Of a stretch of DNA of 64,000 nucleotides, positions 41,542-49,556 are shown piece by piece; the first letter of the stretch is position 1; the number at the start of each line of letters is the position of its first letter. The DNA is taken from assembly GCA_036987155.1 (NCBI GenBank), contig BTXY01000003.1:1-64000 (forward strand), given 5' to 3'. Source of the stretch: Microsyncoccus archaeolyticus (GTDB lineage Bacteria > Patescibacteriota > Minisyncoccia > Minisyncoccales > Minisyncoccaceae). The notes beneath the pieces were generated by a model, which was not told the origin of the DNA, ran no database searches, and saw only the letters and a list, made by a program, of their open reading frames with translations. The translations under genes were made by a program, and so were the position numbers.

Positions 41542-43131
41542 ATGGATTTTAATGGTATTCTAAATTCGAAACAAAAAGGAATTAAAAAAGCAACCCTAAT
41601 AATGGTTGTCTCGGTTTTGATTAGTAGAGTATTAGGATTATTAAGAGATAGGTTTCTAGCTGGATATTTTGGCGCTTCAATTGATTTAGACATATATTTT
41701 ACTGCCTTTAGAATTCCTGATTTAGTTTACAGTATAATATTTGCTGGAGGAATAACGGTTTCTTTCCTTCCAATTTTTTCAGATTATTTAAAGAAAAATA
41801 AAGATGAGGCATGGAAAATAGTTAATTATATTTTAAATCTATTTTTTGTTTTATATGCTTTATTCCTTTTGATTTTTATTATTTTTACTCCACAATTAAT
41901 ATCATATCTAGCTCCTGGTTTTGATGTGGTTTCTCAGCAAACAACAGTTGACTTAACAAGATTAGTATTTATAAGTGTTTTATTTTTTGGAATATCTTCT
42001 GTAATGGCTGCAATTTTAAATTATTTTAACAATTTTCTTGCTTTTTCAATTGCCCCAATTTTATACAATTTAGGTATTATATTCGGTATAATATTTTTAT
42101 CACCCTATTTTGGAATATTTGGTGCTGGAATTGGTGTTGTGTTTGGCTCTATTCTTTATTTGTTAGTTCAAATTCCAGGAGCAGTAAATAATGGATTTAG
42201 ATATAGGCCTATCATTTCTTTAAAACATAAGGCAATCAAAGAATTTTTTGATATGGTTGGTCCAAGAATTATTTCTTCTTCGTCTGTACAATTTGGAATG
42301 GCAATAGTTACATTAATTGCTTCAGGAATTGGGGCTGGAGCGATTGCAGTATTTAATTTATCAAACAATTTAAGATATTTACCAATTGGAATAATTGGTA
42401 TTCCTTTTGCTACAGCTGTTTTTCCAGCTTTATCTAAATCATGGGTTGATGGAAACAAAGATGAGTTTTTTAAAAAATTTAAATCAGTTTTTGAATCCAT
42501 ATTATATTTTTCTTTTCCAGTCGGAATTTTATTATTCATGCTCCGTGAGCAAATAGTAAGAATCGTTTTCGAGACAGGTTCTTTTGGAGCAGAAGCAGTT
42601 GCAATTACTTCTGCTGCATTAGGTCTATATCTATTAAGTACGGTTGCCCAGTGTTTAGGACCTATTCTTTTAAGAGGGTTTTTTAGTTTAAAAGATTCTA
42701 AGACCCCAACGATTATTGCTTTGTTTTTTGTTGCTTTTAATTCTTTGATTTGTTATTTTTTTGTTTCTTTTGGAGAAAATTTTATTAATCTTTCAGAAAT
42801 TATTTTTGGAATATCTGATTTGTCCCAAGTTAAAATACTAGCATTGGTTTTTGGATTTAATTTAAGTTTATTCGCAGAGTTTTTCCTTTTATTGTTTTTA
42901 TTTTATCGAAAAGTTGGAGATTTTGGGATTAAAGAAATTTCTATGTATTTCTTAAAAGTAATATTTTCTACAGGAGCCATGGTTTTAAGTGTTCTAATGA
43001 CGATTAGTTTTTGGCCAAACTCATTGCCATTGATTTATGATTTAATTTGGTTTTCAATTATTTGTCTTGTAGCTGGAGCCACATATGTTGCTTTTTCTTT
43101 TTTATGTGGTATTAATATTTTTAAAAAATGA
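41542..43131 (+). CDS. murJ: Lipid II flippase MurJ
   Basis: The 529-aa MATE/MVF-fold membrane protein has about 14 TM segments. The N-terminus, ISRVLGLLRDRFLAGYFGAS then DIYFTAFRIPDLVYSIIFAG, is the MurJ signature with conserved Arg residues of the central cavity. It flips lipid II across the membrane for peptidoglycan synthesis, so this cell makes its own wall. ATG 41542 (MDFNGILN) is chosen: the promoter ends 10 nt before it, and the upstream ATG at 41491 lies in the rnpB promoter. It overlaps lepA by 4 nt. Confidence 0.92.
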   Translation: MDFNGILNSKQKGIKKATLIMVVSVLISRVLGLLRDRFLAGYFGASIDLDIYFTAFRIPDLVYSIIFAGGITVSFLPIFSDYLKKNKDEAWKIVNYILNLFFVLYALFLLIFIIFTPQLISYLAPGFDVVSQQTTVDLTRLVFISVLFFGISSVMAAILNYFNNFLAFSIAPILYNLGIIFGIIFLSPYFGIFGAGIGVVFGSILYLLVQIPGAVNNGFRYRPIISLKHKAIKEFFDMVGPRIISSSSVQFGMAIVTLIASGIGAGAIAVFNLSNNLRYLPIGIIGIPFATAVFPALSKSWVDGNKDEFFKKFKSVFESILYFSFPVGILLFMLREQIVRIVFETGSFGAEAVAITSAALGLYLLSTVAQCLGPILLRGFFSLKDSKTPTIIALFFVAFNSLICYFFVSFGENFINLSEIIFGISDLSQVKILALVFGFNLSLFAEFFLLLFLFYRKVGDFGIKEISMYFLKVIFSTGAMVLSVLMTISFWPNSLPLIYDLIWFSIICLVAGATYVAFSFLCGINIFKK

Positions 43132-44894
43132 AAATAAAGAATTTTGTTATTATCAGTCACATTGATCATGGAAAGTCAACTTTAGCTGACCGTCTTTTAG
43201 AAATTACAGAAACTATTAAAAAAGACAAAATGAAGCCTCAGTATTTAGACTCAATGGATTTAGAAAGAGAAAAGGGTATTACTATTAAAATGACACCAGT
43301 GAGAATGGAATACAATAATTTTATTTTAAATTTAATTGATACTCCTGGACACATTGATTTTAATTATGAGGTCTCAAGGAGCTTAGCAGCAGTTGAGGGA
43401 GCGATTCTTTTAGTTGATGCAACAAAAGGAATACAAGCTCAGACAATAACTAATCTAGAGTTAGCTAAAAAAGAAGGATTGATTATTGTCCCTGCGTTAA
43501 ATAAGATAGATTCGCCTCAAGCAAGAATAGAAGATGTTAAAAAAGAAATAAAAGACATTCTTGATTTTAAAGAAGAAGAAATTCTTTTGATATCAGCTAA
43601 AACAGGGGAGAATGTAGAGAATTTATTAAATATAGTTATAGAAAGAGTTCCAGAAGCAGAAGATAACTCTAATAAGCCTTTAAGAGCATTAATATTTGAT
43701 TCAAAATATGATTCTTTCTTGGGCGTTGTTGCTTATGTTAGAATTATTGATGGCAATGTTAAAACAGGAGACAAATTATATTTTGTTAATTCTAAAGCAG
43801 AAGGAAGTGTTAAAGAATTAGGATTTTTTAAACCAGGCATGACTCAATCTCAAAATTTGAAAGCAGGAGAAATAGGGTATATTGCCACAGGAATAAAAGA
43901 TCCTGAGAAAATTAGAATTGGAGACACGATTGTTTTGAAGGGACAAGAGAACATTATTAAATCTTTAGAAGGATACAAAAATCCAGAGCCAAAAATTTTT
44001 GTTTCTCTTTATCCAAAAGCTCAAGAAGATTTTGAGTTATTAAAAACAGCACTACTCAAATTAAAACTTAATGATTCTGCATTATTTTTTGAACAACAGA
44101 ATTTTCATGTTTTTGGTCGTGGCTTTCTTTGCGGTTTTTTAGGATCTCTTCACACTGAAATCACAATGGAAAGATTAAAAAGGGAGTTTGATTTAGAAAT
44201 CGTAATTAGTTCTCCTCAAGTACTGTTTAAAGCAGAAGATTCGAGAGGCAGGGAAGTTTTGATATATAATCCAGTTAATTGGTCAGATAATTTTAGAAAT
44301 TTTTCAGAACCCTGGGCTGAAGTAAGGTTAATTATTGGTTCATCATATTTGGGTAGAGTGTTTGATTTTTTAAATGAATTAGAGGGAAGTCATATTGATT
44401 CCAAGCCTTTTGGAGAAACAAGATATTTAATTGTTTATGAAATGCCCTTAAGGGAGATTATTGGAAAGTTTTATGAAAATCTTTTGAACATTACTCAAGG
44501 TTTTGCTTCTTTGACTTTTAAAGAAATTGGTTATAGAAAAGCAGATTTGGTCAAGTTGGAAATTTTAATTAATGGAAAGACAGAAGAAGCTTTTTCAAGA
44601 ATATTGCCTCAAAGCAAGGTTAACTATGAGGCGAGAAGAATGGTTGAGAAAATTAAAGAAGTTTTACCAAAACAATCATTTAGTGTTCCTATTCAAGGGA
44701 AAATTGGAGGAAAGATAATTAGTAGAGAAACATTAACTGCAACCAGAAAAGACGTTACGGCACCACTTTATGGAGGAGACTATACTAGAAAGAGAAAGTT
44801 GCTAGAAAAGCAAAAAGAAGGTAAAAAGAAGTTAAAAGAAAAAGGAGAGGTGAGAATTCCTCCCGAAGTTTTTCTTAAGGTTTTTGGATCTTAA
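43128..44894 (+). CDS. lepA: Elongation factor 4 (LepA), back-translocating GTPase
   Basis: The 588-aa translational GTPase has G1 SHIDHGKST (10-18), switch region REKGITIKM, G3 DTPGHIDF and G4 NKID. Domain II, domains III and V, and the LepA-specific C-terminal domain follow (YGGDYTRKRKLLEKQKEGKK near 545-564). The C-terminal domain separates it from EF-G and TypA. It acts on stalled ribosomes or in 30S assembly. It starts on the overlapping ATGA of murJ. Its stop overlaps the stop of a small minus-strand ORF. Confidence 0.95.
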   Translation: MKIKNFVIISHIDHGKSTLADRLLEITETIKKDKMKPQYLDSMDLEREKGITIKMTPVRMEYNNFILNLIDTPGHIDFNYEVSRSLAAVEGAILLVDATKGIQAQTITNLELAKKEGLIIVPALNKIDSPQARIEDVKKEIKDILDFKEEEILLISAKTGENVENLLNIVIERVPEAEDNSNKPLRALIFDSKYDSFLGVVAYVRIIDGNVKTGDKLYFVNSKAEGSVKELGFFKPGMTQSQNLKAGEIGYIATGIKDPEKIRIGDTIVLKGQENIIKSLEGYKNPEPKIFVSLYPKAQEDFELLKTALLKLKLNDSALFFEQQNFHVFGRGFLCGFLGSLHTEITMERLKREFDLEIVISSPQVLFKAEDSRGREVLIYNPVNWSDNFRNFSEPWAEVRLIIGSSYLGRVFDFLNELEGSHIDSKPFGETRYLIVYEMPLREIIGKFYENLLNITQGFASLTFKEIGYRKADLVKLEILINGKTEEAFSRILPQSKVNYEARRMVEKIKEVLPKQSFSVPIQGKIGGKIISRETLTATRKDVTAPLYGGDYTRKRKLLEKQKEGKKKLKEKGEVRIPPEVFLKVFGS

Positions 44895-44992
44895 AATCCT
44901 ATATAAGCAAGAGATATTACCATGGATATTGCCACAAGAGACACAAGCACTATCCAAACAATCCTGAAAAGTTTTTTAGATTTTTTAGACAT
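44891..44992 (-). CDS. 33-aa single-TM small membrane protein
   Basis: On the minus strand, ATG at 44992 encodes MSKKSKKLFRIVWIVLVSLV then AISMVISLAYIGF, ending TAA at 44891. It has a basic N-terminus followed by one long hydrophobic helix, a typical small integral membrane protein with N-in topology. It is divergent from the DivIC-like gene at 45001 and its stop overlaps the lepA stop by 2 nt. There is no clear SD and only a weak promoter. Similar short TM proteins are common in CPR genomes in my experience, but this is not a verified match. Confidence 0.5.
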   Translation of the reverse strand: MSKKSKKLFRIVWIVLVSLVAISMVISLAYIGF

Positions 44993-45000
44993 ATATTATT

Positions 45001-45396
45001 ATGATAGCAAAAAATAATAAAAAAGTGAAGGGGATCATTAATGACCTAAAAAGAAAGGTCATTTTAGGCGGATTAATATTTTTAGTTGTTTTTATGCTAT
45101 ATACGAATATCAAGATATTAGAAGAGCGAAAAAGAGCAGAAAAAGAATTATTTAAGATAGAAGAGCAAATAAAGGAGGAGGAAAAAGAAAAAGATAAGTA
45201 TAATTTTCAATTAGGAAAAAGCAACACAGAGGAATATTTAGAAAAAGTTGCGAGAGAGGAGTTAGGACTTCAAAAACCAGGAGAGCAAGTAGTAATAATT
45301 AAAAAACAGGAGGAAGAGAAAAGCTCAGAGCAGATTGAAGATCAGGGTTTTGTAGAAAAGATATTTAATTGGTTTAGAGAGTTGTTGCCAGAGTAG
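45001..45396 (+). CDS. FtsB/DivIC-family septum protein
   Basis: The 131-aa protein has a short cytoplasmic N-terminus, one TM helix (about 19-37) and a Lys/Glu-rich coiled coil (about 38-72, EERKRAEKELFKIEEQIKEE). The DivIC motif TEEYLEKVAREELGLQKPGE then QVVII (about 79-103) follows, and a C-terminal amphipathic end. DivIC/FtsB proteins sit in the divisome with FtsL/FtsQ. The family and topology are clear. The last codons and stop lie inside the tRNA-Thr gene (10-nt overlap), which is odd for a protein gene. Confidence 0.82.
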   Translation: MIAKNNKKVKGIINDLKRKVILGGLIFLVVFMLYTNIKILEERKRAEKELFKIEEQIKEEEKEKDKYNFQLGKSNTEEYLEKVAREELGLQKPGEQVVIIKKQEEEKSSEQIEDQGFVEKIFNWFRELLPE

Positions 45397-45458
45397 CTTA
45401 ACGGCAAAGCAATTCTTTCGTAAAGAAGAGATTGCGAGTTCGATTCTCGCCTCTGGCT
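45387..45458 (+). tRNA. tRNA-Thr (anticodon CGT)
   Basis: Acceptor stem GCCAGAG/CTCTGGC, D stem GCTT/AAGC, anticodon loop TTCGTAA (anticodon CGT, reads ACG), T stem GCGAG/CTCGC with loop TTCGATT, discriminator T. CCA is not encoded. The first base pair of the anticodon stem is an A/G mismatch. The 5' end overlaps the preceding coding sequence by 10 nt. Confidence 0.9.
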
Positions 45459-45461
45459 CAT

Positions 45462-45490
45462 TTGCGTCTTTGATTATTTTTTGATATAAT
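45462..45490 (+). promoter_or_regulatory. Promoter of prfB
   Basis: TTGCGT (45462-45467), N17, TATAAT (45485-45490), ending 7 nt before the prfB ATG at 45498 and starting 4 nt after the tRNA. Confidence 0.65.
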
Positions 45491-45497
45491 TTTAAAC

Positions 45498-46575
45498 ATG
45501 GAAAAAGAAAAGCAATTAGAAGAATTATTTTCTAGAGTCCTCTCATTAGAGGACCGGCTTTGACTTAGATAATATTGAAAAGAAGAAAAAAGAGCTTAAA
45601 GAAAAAACAGAAAAATCTGATTTTTGGGACGACAATGTTAAAGCAGCAAAAATAAGTCAGGAGCTATCAGAGATAGAAGAAGAATTAGAATGGTTTAAGG
45701 AAACTAAAAAAGATTTAAAGGATATAGAAGAATTGCTTTCTTTAATTGAAAATGATGAAGAACTGGAAGAAAAAATAGACAATTTGAGTAGAAGAATAAA
45801 GAAGAAAGAGCAGGAAGCATATTTTAATGATAAGCACGACAAAGGAAATGCAATTCTTAGTATTTTTTCAGGAGCAGGAGGACAGGACGCAGAAGACTGG
45901 GCAGCTATGCTCTTAAGAATGTATAATAGGTATTGCGAAAGAAAGGGATTCAAAGTAATAGTGATAGACGAATCTTTGGGAGAAGAAGGAGACGAGAGGA
46001 AAGGAATAAAATCAGTAATATTTGAGATTAAGGGTAAATATGCATACGGCCTTTTAAAAAAAGAAACAGGAGTGCATAGATTAGTTAGAATTTCTCCATT
46101 TTCAGCACAAAAACTTAGGCATACATCGTTTGCTTTAGTGGAAGTGTTACCTGAAATTACTGATAATAAAGAAATAGAAGTTAAAGAAGAGGATGTCAGA
46201 GTAGATTATTATAGAGCATCGGGTCCAGGAGGTCAGTACGTTAATAAAAGAGACTCAGCAGTGAGAATAACCCATGTCCCGACTGGAATTGTTGTGTCTT
46301 GTCAGTCAGAGAGACTACAAGGAAAAAACAAAGAAAAAGCAATAAGTGTTTTAATGAGTAAGTTGTATGCTTTTGAAAAAGAAAAACAAGAAAAAGAGTT
46401 GTCAAAAATAAAAGGGGATAAAGTTTCAGCAAGTTGGGGAAATCAAATCCGTTCGTATGTATTGCACCCATATAAACTAGTTAAAGATTTAAGAACCAAT
46501 ATTGAATCAACTCAGCCAGATAAAGTTTTAGATGGAGAATTGGATGAGTTTATAGAAGAAGAAATTAAATTATGA
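45498..46575 (+). CDS. prfB: Peptide chain release factor 2 with programmed +1 frameshift
   Basis: The ATG at 45498 opens 21 codons ending CTT then an in-frame TGA (45561-45563). The CTTTGAC site is the classical RF2 autoregulatory frameshift: slow TGA decoding allows a +1 slip to GAC at 45562, and reading continues to TGA 46573-46575 (about 358 aa in all). The body has the SPF codon-recognition motif (RISPFSAQ) and GPGGQYVNK (GGQ peptidyl-hydrolysis loop). It releases at UGA and UAA. Only a weak AGAGGA lies upstream of the slip site. It overlaps ftsE by 4 nt. Confidence 0.95.
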
Positions 46576-47267
46576 TAGAGTTTAAAAACGTTAATAAAAA
46601 ATATCCAGCAAACTCTTTTAGAGAAGAAAAAATGGCATTAGATAATGTTTCTTTTGGTATTAAAGAAGGGGAATTTGTTACTCTTTGTGGAAGATCTGGA
46701 GCAGGGAAAACAACAATTCTTAAACTTATTTCCTGTGAAGAAAAGCCATCTTCAGGTGAAGTATTGTTTGAGAATCAAAGTATGTGTGATATTAGAAAAA
46801 GCGAGGCGTGTTTTTTAAGGCAGAAAGTTGGTTCAATTTTTCAAGATTATAAATTGTTATCTTATAAAACAGTTTTTGAAAATGTGGCATATGCTTTAGA
46901 GGCTTTTGATTTTGACGAGAACAAAATAGAGGAAGAGGTAATTCAGGTTTTAGATTTGGTTGGGTTAAAAGATAAGGTAAATTGTTTCCCAAGAGAACTA
47001 TCAGGAGGAGAAAAGCAAAGAGTTTCTATTGCCAGAGCATTGATTCATAGACCAAAAGTAATATTAGCTGATGAGCCAACAGGAAATTTAGATCCATATC
47101 ATTCAAGAGACGTAGTTAAGGTTTTACTTAAAATAAATGAAGCTGGTTCAACGATTATTTTATCAACTCATAGTAAAGAAATTGTTAATGCTCTTAAAAA
47201 AAGAGTAATAACTCTTGAAGATGGAAGAATAATAAGAGATGAAGAAAAAGGAAGATTCTTTTTATGA
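46572..47267 (+). CDS. ftsE: Cell-division ATP-binding protein FtsE
   Basis: The 231-aa ABC ATPase has Walker A GRSGAGKTT (40-48), Q-loop region FQDYKLL, signature LSGGEKQR (about 143-150), Walker B VILADEPT (about 163-170) and the switch His in STHSKE. It forms a complex with FtsX at the septum, where ATP hydrolysis activates cell-wall hydrolases. It overlaps both prfB and ftsX by 4 nt (ATGA), so prfB-ftsE-ftsX are co-translated. Length is typical of FtsE. Confidence 0.93.
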   Translation: MIEFKNVNKKYPANSFREEKMALDNVSFGIKEGEFVTLCGRSGAGKTTILKLISCEEKPSSGEVLFENQSMCDIRKSEACFLRQKVGSIFQDYKLLSYKTVFENVAYALEAFDFDENKIEEEVIQVLDLVGLKDKVNCFPRELSGGEKQRVSIARALIHRPKVILADEPTGNLDPYHSRDVVKVLLKINEAGSTIILSTHSKEIVNALKKRVITLEDGRIIRDEEKGRFFL

Positions 47268-48169
47268 TTAAATATATCATTAAAATATTTAAAAGCGGAT
47301 GGATTAATTTAAAAAGGCAAGGCTTTTTAACTTTAGCGACTTCTATCGTTATTTTCATTGCTGTTCTTTTGGGAACCTTTTTATACATGTTTCAAGGAGG
47401 AATGTCTTTTCTAACAGAAGCAATAAAAGACAAAATTGATGTTTCAATATATTTTAATGAACAAGTATCAAGAGAAGAAATATTAAAAATAAGGGAAGAA
47501 GTGGCCAAGTTAGAAGAGGTAAACAAAGTAAGTTATGTTTCTCCAGAAGAAGCTTATGAAAACTTTGTCAAAACTCATGAAAATGATCCTTATTTAGAAT
47601 CATTAAAAGCAATAGAGATTAATCCTTTTTTACCCTCACTTGTTATTCAAACAAAGGAGCCCTCACAGTATAAAGTAGTTTCAGAGTTTTTTAAAAAAGA
47701 AGAATATTCGTCGCTAGTTTATGAAATAGATGATTATAAGAGGGGAACTATAATTGATAGAATTTCTAGTCTTTCTTCTGGAATTAGAAATATTGGAATG
47801 GTTTTGACCTTATTTCTAGGTCTTATTGCTATAATAGTTACTTTCAATACATTAAGAGTTAGCATTTATTCTCAAAGAGAAGAAATAGAAATAATGAGAT
47901 TAGTTGGTGCAAAAAATAGTTTTGTTCGTGGCCCATTTTTAATTCAAGGAGTTCTTTGCGGGCTTTTTGCAGCAATCCTTTGCTTTGTTTTTTCTTTATT
48001 ACTACTATTTTTATTAAAATCAAACCTAGAAAATCTTTTTATGGGTTTTGATATGTTTGGTTTTTATAAAGACCATATAATAATTATATTATTGCTTCAA
48101 TTGTTTATTGGGGTGGGATTGGGCTTGATTTCTAGCTTCTTTGCTGTTAGAAAGTATTTAAAAGACTGA
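47264..48169 (+). CDS. ftsX: Cell-division protein FtsX
   Basis: The 301-aa permease-like protein has an N-terminal TM (about 22-42), an extracellular domain (about 50-165, with FNEQVSREEILKIREEV and VNKVSYVSPEEAYE), and three further TM segments (about 172-195, 222-247 and 265-292) in an FtsX/MacB-type domain. FtsX has no transport substrate; it links FtsE ATPase cycles to extracellular amidase or endopeptidase activation. Its stop is immediately followed by the tRNA-Gln gene without a gap. Confidence 0.92.
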   Translation: MIKYIIKIFKSGWINLKRQGFLTLATSIVIFIAVLLGTFLYMFQGGMSFLTEAIKDKIDVSIYFNEQVSREEILKIREEVAKLEEVNKVSYVSPEEAYENFVKTHENDPYLESLKAIEINPFLPSLVIQTKEPSQYKVVSEFFKKEEYSSLVYEIDDYKRGTIIDRISSLSSGIRNIGMVLTLFLGLIAIIVTFNTLRVSIYSQREEIEIMRLVGAKNSFVRGPFLIQGVLCGLFAAILCFVFSLLLLFLLKSNLENLFMGFDMFGFYKDHIIIILLLQLFIGVGLGLISSFFAVRKYLKD

Positions 48170-48240
48170 TCGGGGGTCGTCTAATGGTAGGACGCCAGGT
48201 TCTGACCCTGGAAATTGGGGTTCGAGTCCCTACGCCCGAA
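48170..48240 (+). tRNA. tRNA-Gln (anticodon CTG)
   Basis: Acceptor T1-A72 (a weak first pair typical of tRNA-Gln), anticodon stem CCAGG/CCTGG with loop TTCTGAC (anticodon CTG), T arm TGGGG/CCCTA with loop TTCGAGT, discriminator A. No CCA is encoded. Acceptor position 6-67 is a G/G mismatch, which should be checked. Confidence 0.9.
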
Positions 48241-48266
48241 CATTTATGTATATTGTCTTGAATAAA

Positions 48267-48333
48267 TTGATAATTAATAGTACTATTATATATAATAATT
48301 TAACCAGATAATATTAGAAAATTCTGGTTTTTT
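48267..48333 (+). promoter_or_regulatory. Promoter followed by terminator-like hairpin
   Basis: TTGATA (48267-48272), N18, TATAAT (48291-48296) gives a predicted start near 48303. At that point a hairpin AACCAGA/TCTGGTT (48302-48308 with 48323-48329) plus a run of six Ts begins. It may end tRNA-Gln transcripts, or act as a 5' hairpin or attenuator for the gene at 48364. Confidence 0.5.
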
Positions 48334-48363
48334 AGCAGATAACAAGCATTAATTTTCATTATT

Positions 48364-49143
48364 ATGACTAAAGAATTGAAATCAGTGTATATTACTTTTT
48401 TGTTTAGCGTTGTTTCAATTATCACGCATAATTATCTTTATTTTAAATTAGGAAAAGAAGAGGGCGTGTTTTTTGTTCTTTCTTTTCTTTCTCTGGTGGC
48501 TTTTGTTTTTGCAATAATCGCAGCACTTACAAAAATTGTATCAGAAAAGAAAACAGATGATTTATGGCTAATAGGCTTTTTGGGCATTTTGGGCTTTTTA
48601 GGATTGGTTCCTGAAATAGGGATTATTTTCTTTGGATTCTTTGGATTTTTCTTTTTCTTTCTTCTAAAGTTTGGCTATGATTCTTATATTAATTTGAAAA
48701 ATATCTGTCTTGCTATTGCTTTGATAAGCACTGTTGGTGCACTATGTTTTAGTTTTTATCAATCGATTTATAATAATCAAGATAATGTTTATGAATTGTT
48801 TAAATTTATGCAGGAAGAGGAGATGCTTAAAGAAATAGATTTTACTGAAGTAGAAAGAATAACGTTTTATTGGCCTTCTAAGACTGATCCAATAAAAGGT
48901 AAGGGATTTAAAGAAATGACGATTACAACTGATGAATATGATACTTTGAGAAATTTTTTTGATGCAGCTGGATTTGAAATGGATTTTTTTGATATAGAAT
49001 CAACAACCAATGCCGGTGTTTCTGGATACAAAAAAGAAAATGTTTGGTGTGTTCTAAAAGCGGGTCTTTATTATGATGAAAACGGAGACCCAATTCCAGA
49101 AGACAGAATGAGATGTAATATATATTGTGCTCAAATAGATTAA
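48364..49143 (+). CDS. Four-TM membrane protein with C-terminal soluble domain
   Basis: The 259-aa product has TM segments near 8-28, 35-60, 70-100 (very Phe-rich: IIFFGFFGFFFFFLL) and 116-136. A soluble C-terminal domain follows (about 150-259, EVERITFYWPSKTDPIKGKG and ITTDEYDTLRNFF). The end has scattered Cys residues (CVLKAG, RCNIYC). No family was recognised. The ATG is the first after the promoter/hairpin. It is followed 2 nt later by the HIT gene. Confidence 0.65.
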   Translation: MTKELKSVYITFLFSVVSIITHNYLYFKLGKEEGVFFVLSFLSLVAFVFAIIAALTKIVSEKKTDDLWLIGFLGILGFLGLVPEIGIIFFGFFGFFFFFLLKFGYDSYINLKNICLAIALISTVGALCFSFYQSIYNNQDNVYELFKFMQEEEMLKEIDFTEVERITFYWPSKTDPIKGKGFKEMTITTDEYDTLRNFFDAAGFEMDFFDIESTTNAGVSGYKKENVWCVLKAGLYYDENGDPIPEDRMRCNIYCAQID

Positions 49144-49145
49144 TT

Positions 49146-49556
49146 ATGGATAATTGTATATTTTGTAAAATTATTAACAATGAAATACCTTCGTATAAAA
49201 TATATGAAGATGATTTAGTTTTAGCTTTCTTAGATATTAATCCAGTTGTTTTGGGGCACACCTTGATTATTCCTAAAAAGCATTTTGATAATATATGTGA
49301 GATCGAAGATAATTATCTAGAAAGAATAATTGTTGTTTCAAAAAAAATATCATTAAAAATGAAAGAAACCTTAGGGGTAGAGGGGATTAATCTTTATCAG
49401 GCTAACGGCTCTGTTGCTGGTCAAACTGTTTTTCATTTTCATTTGCATGTTTTAGGAAGGAACAGCGGAGATGGATTAAAAGGAATAGAAGAAGGAGCAA
49501 AAAGAGTTCCAGTTAATAATTTGGAAGAAATTAAGAACAAATTAAAATTATGTTAG
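49146..49556 (+). CDS. HIT-family nucleotide hydrolase
   Basis: The 136-aa histidine-triad protein has N-terminal CIFCKIINNEIP (Cys4/Cys7 of the zinc site), DINPVVLGHTLIIPKKH, and the active-site triad HFHLHVLGR near 95-103. HIT enzymes hydrolyse nucleotide-linked phosphoramidates, diadenosine polyphosphates and similar. ATG 49146 is preferred to an upstream in-frame TTG inside the previous gene. It overlaps the mscS-like gene by 7 nt. The substrate cannot be assigned. Confidence 0.9.
   Translation: MDNCIFCKIINNEIPSYKIYEDDLVLAFLDINPVVLGHTLIIPKKHFDNICEIEDNYLERIIVVSKKISLKMKETLGVEGINLYQANGSVAGQTVFHFHLHVLGRNSGDGLKGIEEGAKRVPVNNLEEIKNKLKLC

Noticed and set aside
42168..42539. 123-codon minus-strand ORF inside murJ
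   Set aside because: Antisense shadow of a conserved membrane protein gene.
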